This document shows, piece by piece, positions 32,579-42,571 of a stretch of 64,000 bases of DNA. The DNA lies in assembly GCA_016699045.1 (NCBI GenBank), contig CP064957.1:1054001-1118000 (forward strand), in the 5' to 3' direction. Positions within the stretch are counted from its first letter, which is position 1. Each line of letters opens with the position of its first letter. A model generated the notes under the pieces. That model made no database searches and was not told the DNA's origin. It worked only from the letters and a program-made list of their open reading frames with translations. This DNA comes from a bacterium. Lineage in GTDB: Bacteria > Babelota > Babeliae > Babelales > RVW-14. The position numbers were made by a program, and so were the translations under genes.

Positions 32579-34243
32579 TTATTCGTGAAATTCAAAGCCT
32601 TCAAAAATTTGAAAGCTACAATCATCTTTCCAGCCTTCAGCGCCAAGACCTGCTTTAATGCTCAAGTGTGTGAGTGTTTGTTCCAGATTCCACCCAAAAT
32701 TTTTTGGTACTTGCGGTAAAAAGACGGCGGAGTTTTTGAGAGCACCTGTGCCATCAAATTTTCTCAAAATAATGCCGTGTCTGCCAATCTCAATTTCATT
32801 TAAGCTGGAAATATTTTTAGGTGGGCATAAAACTGAAATATCAAAAATAATATTGTTTAAATCTTGTTGAGTGATGGGGCTAAAGCGGTCGTCATGAAAC
32901 GCAGCAGATTTTGCCATTTCAACAATCGTTAAAAAGAGCGGTTCCTCAGACATAATGCGGCCGATGCAACCGCGCAAGTTACCATCTTTGTTATTGAGCG
33001 TGACAAAGGCGCCGGCATGTTTGAAAATGCCTGGGCTGATGATTGGCCACAACAAATGTTCTGGTGTTTGTGCTGTTTCAGGCTTTAGTTTGTTTTCAAC
33101 AACTTCTTGAGCGGTTTTTAAAAGTGCTCGTTTTTCGTAACCAGTTAATTGGTTTTCTTTGCTTAAGTTTTTTAATTCTTGGTTGGTTGCTACCAGGCCA
33201 ACATAACTTACGCTTTCGCTCGCTTGAGCGTCTGGAATGCTACCAAGAAGTGCTTTGACATCAATTTCTTGTTTATTGTTGCGGGCTTGATGTAAGTGGG
33301 CGGAGGTGTAGTAGCAGGTAACACGTTGCTCGGTCGTGGTGCCAAACGCTTTATCTTCAAGAAGCGAAATAAAAAGCTTGAGTGGGTTTTGACCACAAAT
33401 GGTCGAGCCAGTTTGGTTAAGTAAGTTTTCAAATTCTTCTAAATTTGGGTTTACCAGTGTTTTGACGGCGAGGGAATCTAAATATTTCACTTGATTGATA
33501 ATTGTATCGTTAAAGACCTGGTAATTGAAATTTTGCCCATGGTGTATAAAGTCTGAGCTGATGACTAATAAGGTCTGATCGTTCAAACATTCTTTAAGTT
33601 TAGCGGCGATTGGTTCTATGTCTCCAGTTTCCAATTGTCCCACAAGGAGTGGCATTATTTCAAACGAAGTGATAGTTTCTTGTAAAAATGGGAGCTGTAT
33701 TTCGATAGCGTGTTCGGTTGCGTGAGCTTGTCTAAAAATCTTAAAATGTTCATTTTTTTCAAGTTTAAATAACAATTCTTGGTTGACGTTCAACTCGCCA
33801 AGGGGTGTTTTGTAGGTAGTATAATCTGGCAGGGCAATACCACGGAAAAACGTTGTATGACTCGGGGCTAACACGATGACTCGTTTGATTTTCTTGTTTT
33901 TGATCGATGATGATCGTAGATTCTTGTTTTCAAGAAGGGTTTGGTAGGAAGTGGCAGCACAGAGGCCCGAGTAATAATAACCAGCGTGTGGAACGACGAG
34001 CGCTCTGATGGCTTGTGGGTCGGCTTCGACATAAAAATCTTTTAGGGCCTGCGTTAGATAATTATTAATTTCTTGGCGCAAGGCCGCTGGTTCTTGTGGA
34101 TACCAGCTTGCCGTTAAGTGAGCTTCGTGCACGATTGACAGGGTTTTTTGGCTTGAGCGAGATTCTTTGGTAACGCAGGCAGGTGCTATGCTCAGTCCTG
34201 CTAAGATTATGCATAAGCCTATTTTTTCAGATCGTTTAAGCAT
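32579..34243 (-). CDS. Memo-AMMECR1 fusion protein (AmmeMemoRadiSam system) with N-terminal signal
   Basis: Two conserved domains in one chain of 554 aa. The first half is a Memo-like dioxygenase-fold domain (VVPHAGYYYSG, VLAPSHTTFFRG, VISSDFIHHG). The second half is an AMMECR1 domain (GAFVTLNNKDGNLRGCIGRI, FHDDRFSPI, GWNLEQTL). In other bacteria these form part of a three-component set with a radical-SAM protein, whose product is unknown. That third part is not in the window. I chose the ATG at 34243, preceded by AAAAAAGGAGATAGA; an upstream in-frame ATG lacks such a site. The N-terminus (KIGLCIILAGLSIAPACV) looks like a signal sequence, which is unusual for this system. Confidence 0.87.
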   Translation of the reverse strand: MLKRSEKIGLCIILAGLSIAPACVTKESRSSQKTLSIVHEAHLTASWYPQEPAALRQEINNYLTQALKDFYVEADPQAIRALVVPHAGYYYSGLCAATSYQTLLENKNLRSSSIKNKKIKRVIVLAPSHTTFFRGIALPDYTTYKTPLGELNVNQELLFKLEKNEHFKIFRQAHATEHAIEIQLPFLQETITSFEIMPLLVGQLETGDIEPIAAKLKECLNDQTLLVISSDFIHHGQNFNYQVFNDTIINQVKYLDSLAVKTLVNPNLEEFENLLNQTGSTICGQNPLKLFISLLEDKAFGTTTEQRVTCYYTSAHLHQARNNKQEIDVKALLGSIPDAQASESVSYVGLVATNQELKNLSKENQLTGYEKRALLKTAQEVVENKLKPETAQTPEHLLWPIISPGIFKHAGAFVTLNNKDGNLRGCIGRIMSEEPLFLTIVEMAKSAAFHDDRFSPITQQDLNNIIFDISVLCPPKNISSLNEIEIGRHGIILRKFDGTGALKNSAVFLPQVPKNFGWNLEQTLTHLSIKAGLGAEGWKDDCSFQIFEGFEFHE

Positions 34244-34475
34244 TCTATCTCCTTTTTTTGATGATGTACGCTTTGTTCTTTCTTTTCTGGGTCTCATTTC
34301 TTTTTCATGACTAAGCCTATTAAAACGGCATAAAATGTAAATTTTTCAAAAATATTGATTATCTGAATATAAAATATATAGCATTAGGGTAGGCAAATAT
34401 TCAATAAGAAAGTTTTTATTGGGAAAAAGAGAGGCAAGGGGAATTGGGTGCTGGTAAAAAGCACGGGGAGATCTG

Positions 34476-36596
34476 ATGAAGTTCTTGAAAATATTCTTGG
34501 CATGTTTCGTGGTGGCATACGCTACTACCCCTTCGTTGCGTGCTGCTCGCCAACTGGCATTATTCGATACTGCTCATCGCGAGCAGGCGCTTTATCAGCC
34601 ATTCATTAATGCGGCACAAGTGGCAGATTTTAACGTGAGTTATGTATCGATCGATCAGCTCATGGACCAAGAAAATTTATTTCAAACATATCAAGATTTT
34701 GATGGAATTTTTTTTATTTTTAGCATGGAATTTTTAAAGGGCATGCACGACAAGTCGCCCGTTGCGCAAAAAGTTATGGACCTCATGCACCAGTATGCGT
34801 CGCTTGAAGGCAAGCTTACCGGATTGGTTTTGCCACCATTGGCCGTCGCATCACCCAATGGACCGGTGATGGCGCTTTTGCCAATTTTTGAACAATTAGG
34901 AACCAATGTTCGTGCCGATTTGATGGCACACGATAAAAACAATAAAGCAGCGCAATCAATGCGTGCCTTTCTGGGCCTTACCAATCGTTTCTTATCGGTT
35001 CCGTTGGAATCTCGAACCATGCTTTACGAAACAACACTCTGTGGCGCGCATAGTGGAGCAAGCTTTTTTAATGATCAAGTTAAGCAACTTCTTCGTGCTC
35101 AAAAAGCACGTTTAAATGTTTTGCCTTTTCGTTCTGCGCAGTATTATTCAGCCTCAGTACGGAAAGCTTTTCCCTACGGTTTATACTGGAACAATCCATT
35201 TTTTAAAAATCATGTGGTTGTTACATCAAAAACGTTGTTAACGTTTTCTGGCATAACCGAAAGTTTTCGCATGTGTCCTGTCAAAGATAGTATTCGCTCA
35301 AAAATGCATGAGGCGATGAATGATATGATGGGCAACCTTAAAACTATTCTTGATACCAACAAATCTCCTAACCCCAACCCCGGTAAAGCGCTTGATGATG
35401 GCAGTGCCAACAGGAGCGCTTTACCCCCGTTTCTTTCGGTAGATTTAGCGAGTAAGTATGATAAACATTTTAGAAAAATTGCCTGGATGGAGTTGCCTAT
35501 TTTTGAAGATAAAGATTATAAAGATATGGCCGCCAAGGACATAAAAAAAGACAAAAAGGATCGTGCGGTCAGACAAACACAGTTAATTAATCATATTTTT
35601 GATGCTGGCTTAAATGCCTTGTGGATCAGCTTAACCCCCAATATTTATTATAGTCCTATTGCTAAGTACAAAGATAAAGAAAAAGTTTTTATGAGTTCGG
35701 TGGCGCGTTTTATTAAAAAATTGAGTGCTGCTGCTAAGCGCCGAGGTAAGCAGCTACCAAAAATTTTGGTGGGGTTTGAAATTGCTGACAATATTTATGC
35801 GCCAAATTTACCAAAACAGTTTGCGTGGGATCTTTATAACAATCGTTATGACGATGTCCCAAGTCCAATAGCTTCAACTTTTTGGGACAATGAAGTTAAA
35901 AAACCGCTTCAGGTTTTTGTAGAGAAATGGGAAGATCCAGCTATTTCCAATGGCGTGCCGCTATCTGGTGTGGTGATAGATCTTGAAATGTATGGCCGGC
36001 GTAAGAGCGATATGTTTTTAAATGTTTTTGGTTTTTCGCCCGAACTTTTTAATGAATTTAAGAAAGATAAATCTAATTTTTGGGCTGCTACTAATGCTCA
36101 CGAGATTGTTGCCCAGCTGATGAAAAATAAAGCTGCGGCTGATTATTTTTCATTTTTAGAGCAGCGAGCAGAAAGCGTTGGGAAAGACTTAAAAAATTAT
36201 GCCGAAAGTTTAATTCCAAATTGTTTGATGTCTTGTTATGCCGCTACGTTGCATGTTGATTGGTTTTATAAAGGTTTTTTTAAAGGGCTGAGCACTGCAG
36301 AAAAGCCCGTGTATGTTAGTACTTTTAATACTGAATTTAAGCAGCATCATGACTGGTTTACCAAGAATGATATTAATATTCGGCATCTTGGGGTTTTGTT
36401 GTTGTCCAAAATAAAAAATCTTGATCAAGCGGCTTGGGTTGATCATATTTTACAAAATCATCATGGCATGTGGCTCAATCGCTTTTCACGTTTAGTTGAA
36501 AAATATGAACCAACAAGTTGGATTAGTGTTGAGCAGTCGCCCTTGGATGAGGGACAAAAAAAGCAGCTCATGAAATATCTCTCGTTGCAGCCATAA
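34476..36596 (+). CDS. Large exported protein of unknown function (706 aa), possibly TIM-barrel-like
   Basis: I do not recognise the family. A signal peptide spans about 1-23 (FLKIFLACFVVAYATTPSLR). The first 300 residues look like an alpha/beta Rossmann-like domain (DGIFFIFSMEFLKG). The second half has strand-loop motifs spaced as in a glycosidase-type TIM barrel: GLNALWISLTPNIYYS, ILVGFEIADNIYAP and GVVIDLEMYGRRK, where D and E could be catalytic. That is an inference from pattern only. GGGGAGATCTG precedes the ATG. It ends just before a hairpin terminator and the thioredoxin gene. Confidence 0.7.
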   Translation: MKFLKIFLACFVVAYATTPSLRAARQLALFDTAHREQALYQPFINAAQVADFNVSYVSIDQLMDQENLFQTYQDFDGIFFIFSMEFLKGMHDKSPVAQKVMDLMHQYASLEGKLTGLVLPPLAVASPNGPVMALLPIFEQLGTNVRADLMAHDKNNKAAQSMRAFLGLTNRFLSVPLESRTMLYETTLCGAHSGASFFNDQVKQLLRAQKARLNVLPFRSAQYYSASVRKAFPYGLYWNNPFFKNHVVVTSKTLLTFSGITESFRMCPVKDSIRSKMHEAMNDMMGNLKTILDTNKSPNPNPGKALDDGSANRSALPPFLSVDLASKYDKHFRKIAWMELPIFEDKDYKDMAAKDIKKDKKDRAVRQTQLINHIFDAGLNALWISLTPNIYYSPIAKYKDKEKVFMSSVARFIKKLSAAAKRRGKQLPKILVGFEIADNIYAPNLPKQFAWDLYNNRYDDVPSPIASTFWDNEVKKPLQVFVEKWEDPAISNGVPLSGVVIDLEMYGRRKSDMFLNVFGFSPELFNEFKKDKSNFWAATNAHEIVAQLMKNKAAADYFSFLEQRAESVGKDLKNYAESLIPNCLMSCYAATLHVDWFYKGFFKGLSTAEKPVYVSTFNTEFKQHHDWFTKNDINIRHLGVLLLSKIKNLDQAAWVDHILQNHHGMWLNRFSRLVEKYEPTSWISVEQSPLDEGQKKQLMKYLSLQP

Positions 36597-36630
36597 CTAA
36601 TTACTCTTTGCCTGATTGATTGTTTTTTAT

Positions 36631-36655
36631 TACTCTGTAAAGCAGAGTATTTTTT
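36631..36655 (+). terminator. Intrinsic terminator
   Basis: TACTCTG/CAGAGTA (36631-36637 and 36643-36649) with a 5-base loop, followed by six T. It lies 35 bases after the 706-aa gene and before the thioredoxin gene on the same strand. Confidence 0.7.
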
Positions 36656-36686
36656 ATCTGATCATTAATTCAAACAAAGGATTGTT

Positions 36687-37007
36687 ATGGCTCTTGAAAT
36701 TACGAATGTAAATTTTGAGCAGGAAATTACGAAATCTGATAAGCCAGTGGTAATTGATATTTTTGCTCCCTGGTGTGGACCTTGCCGTCAAATGGCGCCT
36801 CTTTTTGATGAGCTTTCAAAAGAGCTGGCAGATAGCTATAAGTTTGCAAAAATCAATATAGATGATCAACGTGATTTAGTAGTACAGTATAATGTTTCTT
36901 CAATCCCAACTTTTGTGTTTGTGAAAAACGGTCAGATGGTTGGAAAAGAAACTGGTTCAATGACTAAAGAAGCATTGAAAAATAAACTCGATAGTTATTT
37001 TAAATAA
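36687..37007 (+). CDS. trxA: Thioredoxin
   Basis: Small cytoplasmic disulfide reductase (106 aa). Active-site WCGPC with Cys30 and Cys33; the cis-proline region is SSIPTFVFVKNG. There is no signal peptide. An AAAGGATTGTT leader precedes the ATG, and a strong terminator follows it. No thioredoxin reductase is adjacent. Confidence 0.96.
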   Translation: MALEITNVNFEQEITKSDKPVVIDIFAPWCGPCRQMAPLFDELSKELADSYKFAKINIDDQRDLVVQYNVSSIPTFVFVKNGQMVGKETGSMTKEALKNKLDSYFK

Positions 37008-37015
37008 TAAAAGTT

Positions 37016-37060
37016 AAAAACAAAAAAGGCGCTTTTGAAAAAAGCGCCTTTTTTGTTTTT
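37016..37060. terminator. Bidirectional intrinsic terminator
   Basis: A 20-bp perfect inverted repeat (37016-37035 with 37041-37060), core GGCGCTTT/AAAGCGCC, with A-runs left and T-runs right and a 5-base loop. It ends both trxA and the convergent outer-membrane protein gene. Confidence 0.88.
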
Positions 37061-37071
37061 AAGTAGAATGG

Positions 37072-39072
37072 TTAGAATTTATATTCAAAGCCCATGTTCA
37101 AGTAGAATGATCGATCGTCTTTCAATCTAAAATCTTGAGCGTCAATATCATTTGTATCAATACCATCTTCAGCGCCTTGTGGCAACGTAGCAAAGAAAGA
37201 ACTATAGAAATCTTTGCTCAATGGCACGCCTGAAACGTCGGTAAAGAAACCGCCTGGTGCAAACATAGCGATGATGGCAAAGAATTTAAGATCTTTAATA
37301 ATTTCAATTTCTGAAATAACGTTAAATTCTGTTCCCATGAATTTACGAGAATCTTCATCGGTTGCCATGCCGCCTGTTGCATTGCCATTAGCATCATACG
37401 TAAGTTCAAATACTTTTGAAGGGAAAGCCTTCCAGAAGAACATCAAGTTTGGATTGATCGTTAAGCCTCTGCTTTGACCACATTTTGGTTTAAGCGTAAA
37501 GCTAAGTCCAACGTGTTGCAAGTCGGTAAATGCAAAGTCTTCTCGTGCACTGGTATCGCCAGAATGTAACGTTGATGGCACCTTGAGCAAGCGTTCACCA
37601 AGAACAATCACACTTTGTACGTTTTTACCGTTATAAAGTTCATGAAGACCAACAAATTCATTAAAGTTTTTATCGACAGGATCTTGATGAGGGTTTTGGT
37701 CGCCAGAGGCATAACCGTACGCAGCTGCCATTTTTAAAGTCTTATCTTGAGTTGTGTACGCAACGTCTACTACGCCCATCCAGCCACGAAGTTGATTGGT
37801 GTACGGTGGACGAATACGACCTGATTTACTGGTAAAAGCACCAGGCAGTGGATCAGAATCGGTATAAACAATTCGTTGAGCAGCAGCAAGACTGGAATCG
37901 GTAAACGTTGCTGGTTTCGTTGTTGCGTTATCAATAATGTTTGTGAAGTACTCTTCAAGCTGTCCCGTAGCATTTCTTCTGATATCAATGCGGTTACGGT
38001 CAAGATGACGCTCAATTGTTCTGCCATAGTTACCAGCAATTTCACCGCTGACTTCAAAGCCTTTGTAGACATGTTCAACGTTCAAGCCAATCGAGCCCAG
38101 TTGTGTTTTGGTATCAGCAAGAACTTCTATCGTTTGATCTGATGCATCGTTGTAGAAAACGTATGGCTCGATGTGTAAGTTATGGTCTTCGTTGTGAATT
38201 GGTTTCCACATAAGACGTGCAGCAATAACTTGGTCGTCTTTACCAACACCGCGCCATGGCGTTAATTTATGATCAACAAGTTGATCTTTTACGCTGTTGA
38301 GCGTGTAGGCCAGGCTCTTGTCGCGCTCTTCAAATTTTGAATAATAAATATCATAAAACAAAGTGTTTTTAATCAATTCACCATTCAACAAAATACCAGG
38401 TGCTGATTTATCTTCGCCGTAGCTATAAAGACCAAGTAATTCACGGTTGAGACCGTACACAGATCCAAGTGCTATACCGCGACCAAGCATGAAGGGAAAC
38501 CAACCCATTTTGAGCGTATGAATGTAGTTGCTTCCTTTGCCGCCGCAGATTGCGTTAAGGCTGAATTGTAGCCAACCTTCGCTGATCCAGATTAACGGTT
38601 TTCCGTTGGTGTGGCTGTGATTACCAAAAACAGTCTTGTCTAATTTAAGCGTTACTGGTTGTGACGCGTCGGCGTTTGCAAAAACGCTACCAAGGCCCCA
38701 AACGCCTTTTTGGCGCAGGTTAAGATAAGCTTCGATTGCTTTGTGATCAAATTTTTCTTTGCCGTAAACGAAATCAAAATTCAGATCAAACGTTTGTTTG
38801 AAATATTCCGCTTGGTCGGGCAAAGCTCTGTTCATCATTTCGATGTTTTTGGCAAAATAATGTTCAACCAACATTTTACCACCAACGGTCGCTTCAAAGT
38901 CGCCTTGACGTACGGTTAATTTTGGTTTGGTTCCTGCGGTTGTAGATACCTTTTTAAGATCTACTTTTTTTGTGGTGTCTATTAATCCGGGAATGTTCAT
39001 GGCATGAGCAGGAGATGCTGAAATGATCAGCCCGAAAAGCAAAACAACATTATATTTGTGTAACAGCTTCAT
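37072..39072 (-). CDS. Outer-membrane beta-barrel protein (porin-like)
   Basis: A signal peptide spans about 1-24 (LLHKYNVVLLFGLIISASPA). It is followed by a long alternating hydrophobic/polar beta pattern typical of a barrel, ending in the aromatic C-terminus SFYLNMGFEYKF that BamA recognises. Segments such as WLQFSLNA and GWFPFMLGRGIALG recall the alginate-export/porin group, but I cannot assign the substrate. I chose the ATG at 39072, after AGAAAGGAACATACGTTA; an in-frame start at 39159 would add 29 residues before the signal peptide. It implies a true outer membrane. Confidence 0.83.
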   Translation of the reverse strand: MKLLHKYNVVLLFGLIISASPAHAMNIPGLIDTTKKVDLKKVSTTAGTKPKLTVRQGDFEATVGGKMLVEHYFAKNIEMMNRALPDQAEYFKQTFDLNFDFVYGKEKFDHKAIEAYLNLRQKGVWGLGSVFANADASQPVTLKLDKTVFGNHSHTNGKPLIWISEGWLQFSLNAICGGKGSNYIHTLKMGWFPFMLGRGIALGSVYGLNRELLGLYSYGEDKSAPGILLNGELIKNTLFYDIYYSKFEERDKSLAYTLNSVKDQLVDHKLTPWRGVGKDDQVIAARLMWKPIHNEDHNLHIEPYVFYNDASDQTIEVLADTKTQLGSIGLNVEHVYKGFEVSGEIAGNYGRTIERHLDRNRIDIRRNATGQLEEYFTNIIDNATTKPATFTDSSLAAAQRIVYTDSDPLPGAFTSKSGRIRPPYTNQLRGWMGVVDVAYTTQDKTLKMAAAYGYASGDQNPHQDPVDKNFNEFVGLHELYNGKNVQSVIVLGERLLKVPSTLHSGDTSAREDFAFTDLQHVGLSFTLKPKCGQSRGLTINPNLMFFWKAFPSKVFELTYDANGNATGGMATDEDSRKFMGTEFNVISEIEIIKDLKFFAIIAMFAPGGFFTDVSGVPLSKDFYSSFFATLPQGAEDGIDTNDIDAQDFRLKDDRSFYLNMGFEYKF

Positions 39073-39159
39073 TAACGTATGTTCCTTTCTGATGAAAAAT
39101 GATTCTAAAAAACAACCCGATTGGTGGTTTATTGTGACCGAACTTTGAATCTTTGTCAA

Positions 39160-40596
39160 TTACGGATAAGCCCTGTATTTCGATACAATCTCACTGCCAA
39201 CTTGGTTAATTTTGCCTGCGCCAATTGTTAGCACCAAATCATTTGGTTGTGCAATTTTTTCAATTGCTTCAATGATTTGATCAAAATTGTCGTAGTGCAT
39301 AATCGTGAGTTCAGGGTTCATTGCGTTGATAGCTTCGGTCAGCCGCAGGCTGGTAATGTTTGGAATAGGCTCTTCGCTTGCTGGGTGGATATTGGCGACG
39401 ATTAACGTTGCAACTGAAAATCTATTTTTTGCGGAGGCGAAAAGTTCAACAAATTCACGCCACAACTTTTCGGTTCGCGTGTAGCGGTGTGGCTGAAAAA
39501 TAACATGCAAGCGCCCGCCCGCATTGGTGCGGTGCTGCGCTACTGCCAGCGTTTTTTCAATTTCAGTTGGATGATGGCCGTAGTCATCAAAAACTTCGGT
39601 GCCTTTGAAAGTGCCTTTAAACTCAAAGCGACGTTCTACGCCAAAAAATGATTCAAGTGCTTTGGCGATGGTAGCAAAAGGAATATCAAATTCTAAACAG
39701 AGCGATAGTGCGGCCAATGCATTTAAAACGTTGTGATCGCCTGGAATATTGAGCGTTACGCGGCCCAAATGAAGTGGAGTTGCCAGCGCAAAACCCTTGC
39801 TGTCTTTATTTTTGAAAACATCAAAAACTGATTGCATGGTGCCAAGCGAGACAATAGTACCCATAATATCAGCGTTGCTGTGCAAGCCATATTTGACGGT
39901 ACAGACATGAGGCAATGGTAAAATTGCTTGTATATTTGGATCGTCAATGCAGACGATGGCTTTGCCATAAAAAGGCAGGCGCGCCAAAAAATCTTGGAAT
40001 GTTTTTTTGATATCATCAAGGCCGCTGTACGTTTCTAAATGTTCGTTGTCGATGTTGGTGACGACTGCCATCGTTGGATTCAAATACAAAAAAGAGCGGT
40101 CGCTTTCGTCTGCTTCGGCGATGAGCAGGTTACTGTCACCAAGCTGTGCATTGCTGTCGATATTTTTCAAAACGCCGCCAACAATGACCGTTGGGTTCTT
40201 TTGTGCTTCGATCATAATGTGCGAAATCAATGAAGTCGTTGTTGTTTTGCCGTGCGCGCCGGTAACCGCAACGCTGTATTTAGTGCGCATGAGCTCTGCC
40301 AGCATGAGTGCGCGCGGGATAACCGGAATGGCGCGTTCAAGTGCGGCAACAATTTCTGGGTGATCTTTTTTGATTGCTGATGAGTAAACCAGCACGTCGG
40401 CGTTGTCAACATGACAGGCGTTGTGGTTTTGGAAAACCGTGCAGCCAATATTTTGAAGATGAGTGATGCTTTTGCCTTCGCTGCTTGAATCGCATCCTGA
40501 AACGGTGTAGCCTTGCAATTTTACAATTTCAGCAATACCGCTCATGCCGATACCGCCAATGCCCATGAAATGAATATGTTCTCTTTTTTTATACAT
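39160..40596 (-). CDS. murC: UDP-N-acetylmuramate--L-alanine ligase MurC
   Basis: Adds L-alanine to UDP-MurNAc in peptidoglycan synthesis. The Rossmann start HFMGIGGIGMSGIAEI, the ATP loop VTGAHGKTTTT, EADESDRSF and the C-terminal DDYGHHPTEIEKTL are all present. Length (478 aa) is typical. No other mur genes are adjacent, so it has left the dcw cluster. It shows that this organism makes peptidoglycan precursors. Confidence 0.96.
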   Translation of the reverse strand: MYKKREHIHFMGIGGIGMSGIAEIVKLQGYTVSGCDSSSEGKSITHLQNIGCTVFQNHNACHVDNADVLVYSSAIKKDHPEIVAALERAIPVIPRALMLAELMRTKYSVAVTGAHGKTTTTSLISHIMIEAQKNPTVIVGGVLKNIDSNAQLGDSNLLIAEADESDRSFLYLNPTMAVVTNIDNEHLETYSGLDDIKKTFQDFLARLPFYGKAIVCIDDPNIQAILPLPHVCTVKYGLHSNADIMGTIVSLGTMQSVFDVFKNKDSKGFALATPLHLGRVTLNIPGDHNVLNALAALSLCLEFDIPFATIAKALESFFGVERRFEFKGTFKGTEVFDDYGHHPTEIEKTLAVAQHRTNAGGRLHVIFQPHRYTRTEKLWREFVELFASAKNRFSVATLIVANIHPASEEPIPNITSLRLTEAINAMNPELTIMHYDNFDQIIEAIEKIAQPNDLVLTIGAGKINQVGSEIVSKYRAYP

Positions 40597-40647
40597 GTTT
40601 TTTTCGTAATCGTGATTTGGTACATTTTAAATTCTTACGTCGTTTGA

Positions 40648-41802
40648 TTAAGGTAATAGATAACGCGTAATTCTTCGAATGCCTTCTTCAAGAATTGCCG
40701 TGTCGCGGGCATAACACAAACGTAGAAATGATGCGCTGTTGGGACCAAATGTTTTACCGGGAATCAGACCAACTTTTGCATGGTTGAGAATACTTAAGCA
40801 AAAGTCAGTGGCATCGGGATAAATTGTATTTAAGAATAGAAAGATACCGCCGTCTGGTTTTTTGTAGCTAAAGATTCCTGCTTGAACAAGTGGTTCAATA
40901 AGTTGCATGATCAACGTTCTGTTGTGACTGATGATGTTGAAAAAATTTTGTGAAAGCTCAGGATGGTCAAGTGCGTACAATGCGGCGTATTGTGCGGTAT
41001 TGTTTAAACAATTGAGCAATGCGTCTTGCATGCCAACCAGATGTTTAGTGAGTTTTTTTGAAACAACTAAATAGCCAATTCGCCAACCACTCATTGCCAT
41101 ATTTTTTGAAAAAGTATTGGCGCTGATAACAAAATCTGATTTGTTAATAAACGTAACGCCGGGCGTTAACGTGCCGGTAAAGTCGTACGAGCGGTATGCT
41201 TCATCGATAATTAAATAAATACCTTTTAATTCACACCAATCAACAAGTGCTTGTAGTGTTGTTGCCGGGATTATAGCGCCGGTTGGATTGCAGGGATTTG
41301 AAAAAATAATAATTTTTGTTTTGCTGGTTGTTGCGGCTTTAATTTTTTCAACATCAAGGTTCCAATCAAAATCGAGTGAATTATTATCTTTTGGTTCAAA
41401 CATTGGAACGAAAACCGTTTTACTGCGTGTTGTTTGCGTTAAAATAGTGTAGGCAGGGTAAGATGGTTCTGGAATAATAACTTCGTCATCTGGCGCTAAA
41501 AGCGTTAAAAATAATAACGAAAGGCCGCCAATGCAGCCGTGCGTTGGCAATATTTGGTCGCTGGTTACCGCAGTGTTGTAGGTAGTAATAATATGCTGTG
41601 CAAGTTTTTCACGTAAAATTTTTATGCCCCAACAGCTTTCATAATAATCTGTTTTGTCGGTGTTAAGTAAGTCTTGAACGTATTTTTTGATGGGCGATGG
41701 GATGCCGCCAATTTTTACAGAGCCTTGCGATAATGAAATGTATTCGTGACTACTTGCTATTTCTTCAATTTTTTTTATGCCTGAAAGTGGTATTTCTAAC
41801 AT
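40648..41802 (-). CDS. PLP-dependent class I/II aminotransferase
   Basis: Fold-type I aminotransferase (384 aa). NPCNPTGAI, the DEAYRSYDF block and the PLP-lysine motif ANTFSKNMAMSGWRIGYL are all diagnostic. The overall pattern is like aspartate/aromatic or alanine aminotransferases; the exact amino acid cannot be read from sequence. AAAAAGGAGCCATC precedes the ATG. It stands alone between murC and a small membrane protein. Confidence 0.9.
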   Translation of the reverse strand: MLEIPLSGIKKIEEIASSHEYISLSQGSVKIGGIPSPIKKYVQDLLNTDKTDYYESCWGIKILREKLAQHIITTYNTAVTSDQILPTHGCIGGLSLLFLTLLAPDDEVIIPEPSYPAYTILTQTTRSKTVFVPMFEPKDNNSLDFDWNLDVEKIKAATTSKTKIIIFSNPCNPTGAIIPATTLQALVDWCELKGIYLIIDEAYRSYDFTGTLTPGVTFINKSDFVISANTFSKNMAMSGWRIGYLVVSKKLTKHLVGMQDALLNCLNNTAQYAALYALDHPELSQNFFNIISHNRTLIMQLIEPLVQAGIFSYKKPDGGIFLFLNTIYPDATDFCLSILNHAKVGLIPGKTFGPNSASFLRLCYARDTAILEEGIRRITRYLLP

Positions 41803-41893
41803 GATGGCTCCTTTTTGATGATTTGGTGAACTGATGCAAGAAGTAAATCATAATAAAATTTTTCTTTTTTTACAAAAAGGGCCTGATGAATAA

Positions 41894-42418
41894 TTATAAT
41901 TTATTGTTGAGAATAATAATAAATTCTTGATGTGAGAAATATAAGAAATTGAGAATCCCAAAAAGTATCAACAAGTGACGAATAATTTTATTACGATAAT
42001 TTTGTATGTTTACCGGATCTTCGTTAATAATAAACGTAAAAAAGGTACCCAATCCTGATACTAAAAAAATGAGCCAGTAAGGATTTGGGTTAACAATAAT
42101 TCGATACAAAAGATAAGTTGGAATTGTTTGGTAGTAAATATACGGTTCAAAAAAATAAGAAAAAATATTAATGATGACCGCGAATGACCAAAAAAATGGT
42201 TCAGTAAAAATTGGACGATCAGTTACCAAGCGTAGCGGAAAACCGAGCAACAGTTGTCCATGGCCGGCTGGTATGCACAGTGCGTAGCAACTCCAGATCA
42301 GTAGTGCTAGCAACGTGCCGTGTTTAATGCCATAAATTGAAATATAGTAGAAAAAATTAAAAGAAACAAAAGAGATGAGAGCGATGTATTTAAGATAAGA
42401 AAGTTTTTTCTTTTCCAC
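41894..42418 (-). CDS. Small membrane protein of unknown function (174 aa)
   Basis: Four to five hydrophobic segments are visible (YIALISFVSFNFFYYISIYG, LLALLIWSCYALCIPAGHG, FWSFAVIINIFSYFF, WLIFLVSGLGTFFTFII, LLILFGILNFLYF). It starts with GTG at 42418 after GGAGGAGTA. The segment GHGQLLLGFPLRLVTDRPIF is the most conserved-looking part, but I know no family for it. Confidence 0.7.
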   Translation of the reverse strand: MEKKKLSYLKYIALISFVSFNFFYYISIYGIKHGTLLALLIWSCYALCIPAGHGQLLLGFPLRLVTDRPIFTEPFFWSFAVIINIFSYFFEPYIYYQTIPTYLLYRIIVNPNPYWLIFLVSGLGTFFTFIINEDPVNIQNYRNKIIRHLLILFGILNFLYFSHQEFIIILNNKL

Positions 42419-42475
42419 TACTCCTCCAACATCTTTTCCATAAGATTGCCGGCCTGCTCTCTATTTCAATCATTT

Positions 42476-42496
42476 GACCCTTCGACAAGCTCAGGG
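42476..42496. repeat. Third copy of the dispersed CTTCGACAAGCTCAGG repeat
   Basis: GACCCTTCGACAAGCTCAGGG matches the copies in the 17.4-17.7 kb gap. It lies between two direct repeats of TATTTCAATCATTTGA at 42462-42477 and 42520-42535, beside the tRNA-Ala gene. The pair of direct repeats flanking the element is compatible with a small insertion next to a tRNA. Confidence 0.6.
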
Positions 42497-42571
42497 CAAT
42501 CGGGCGAAGCTTAATTCTTTATTTCAATCATTTGAGGGACTGGCTTGCCAGGCATTTGCTTCGCAAATGAC

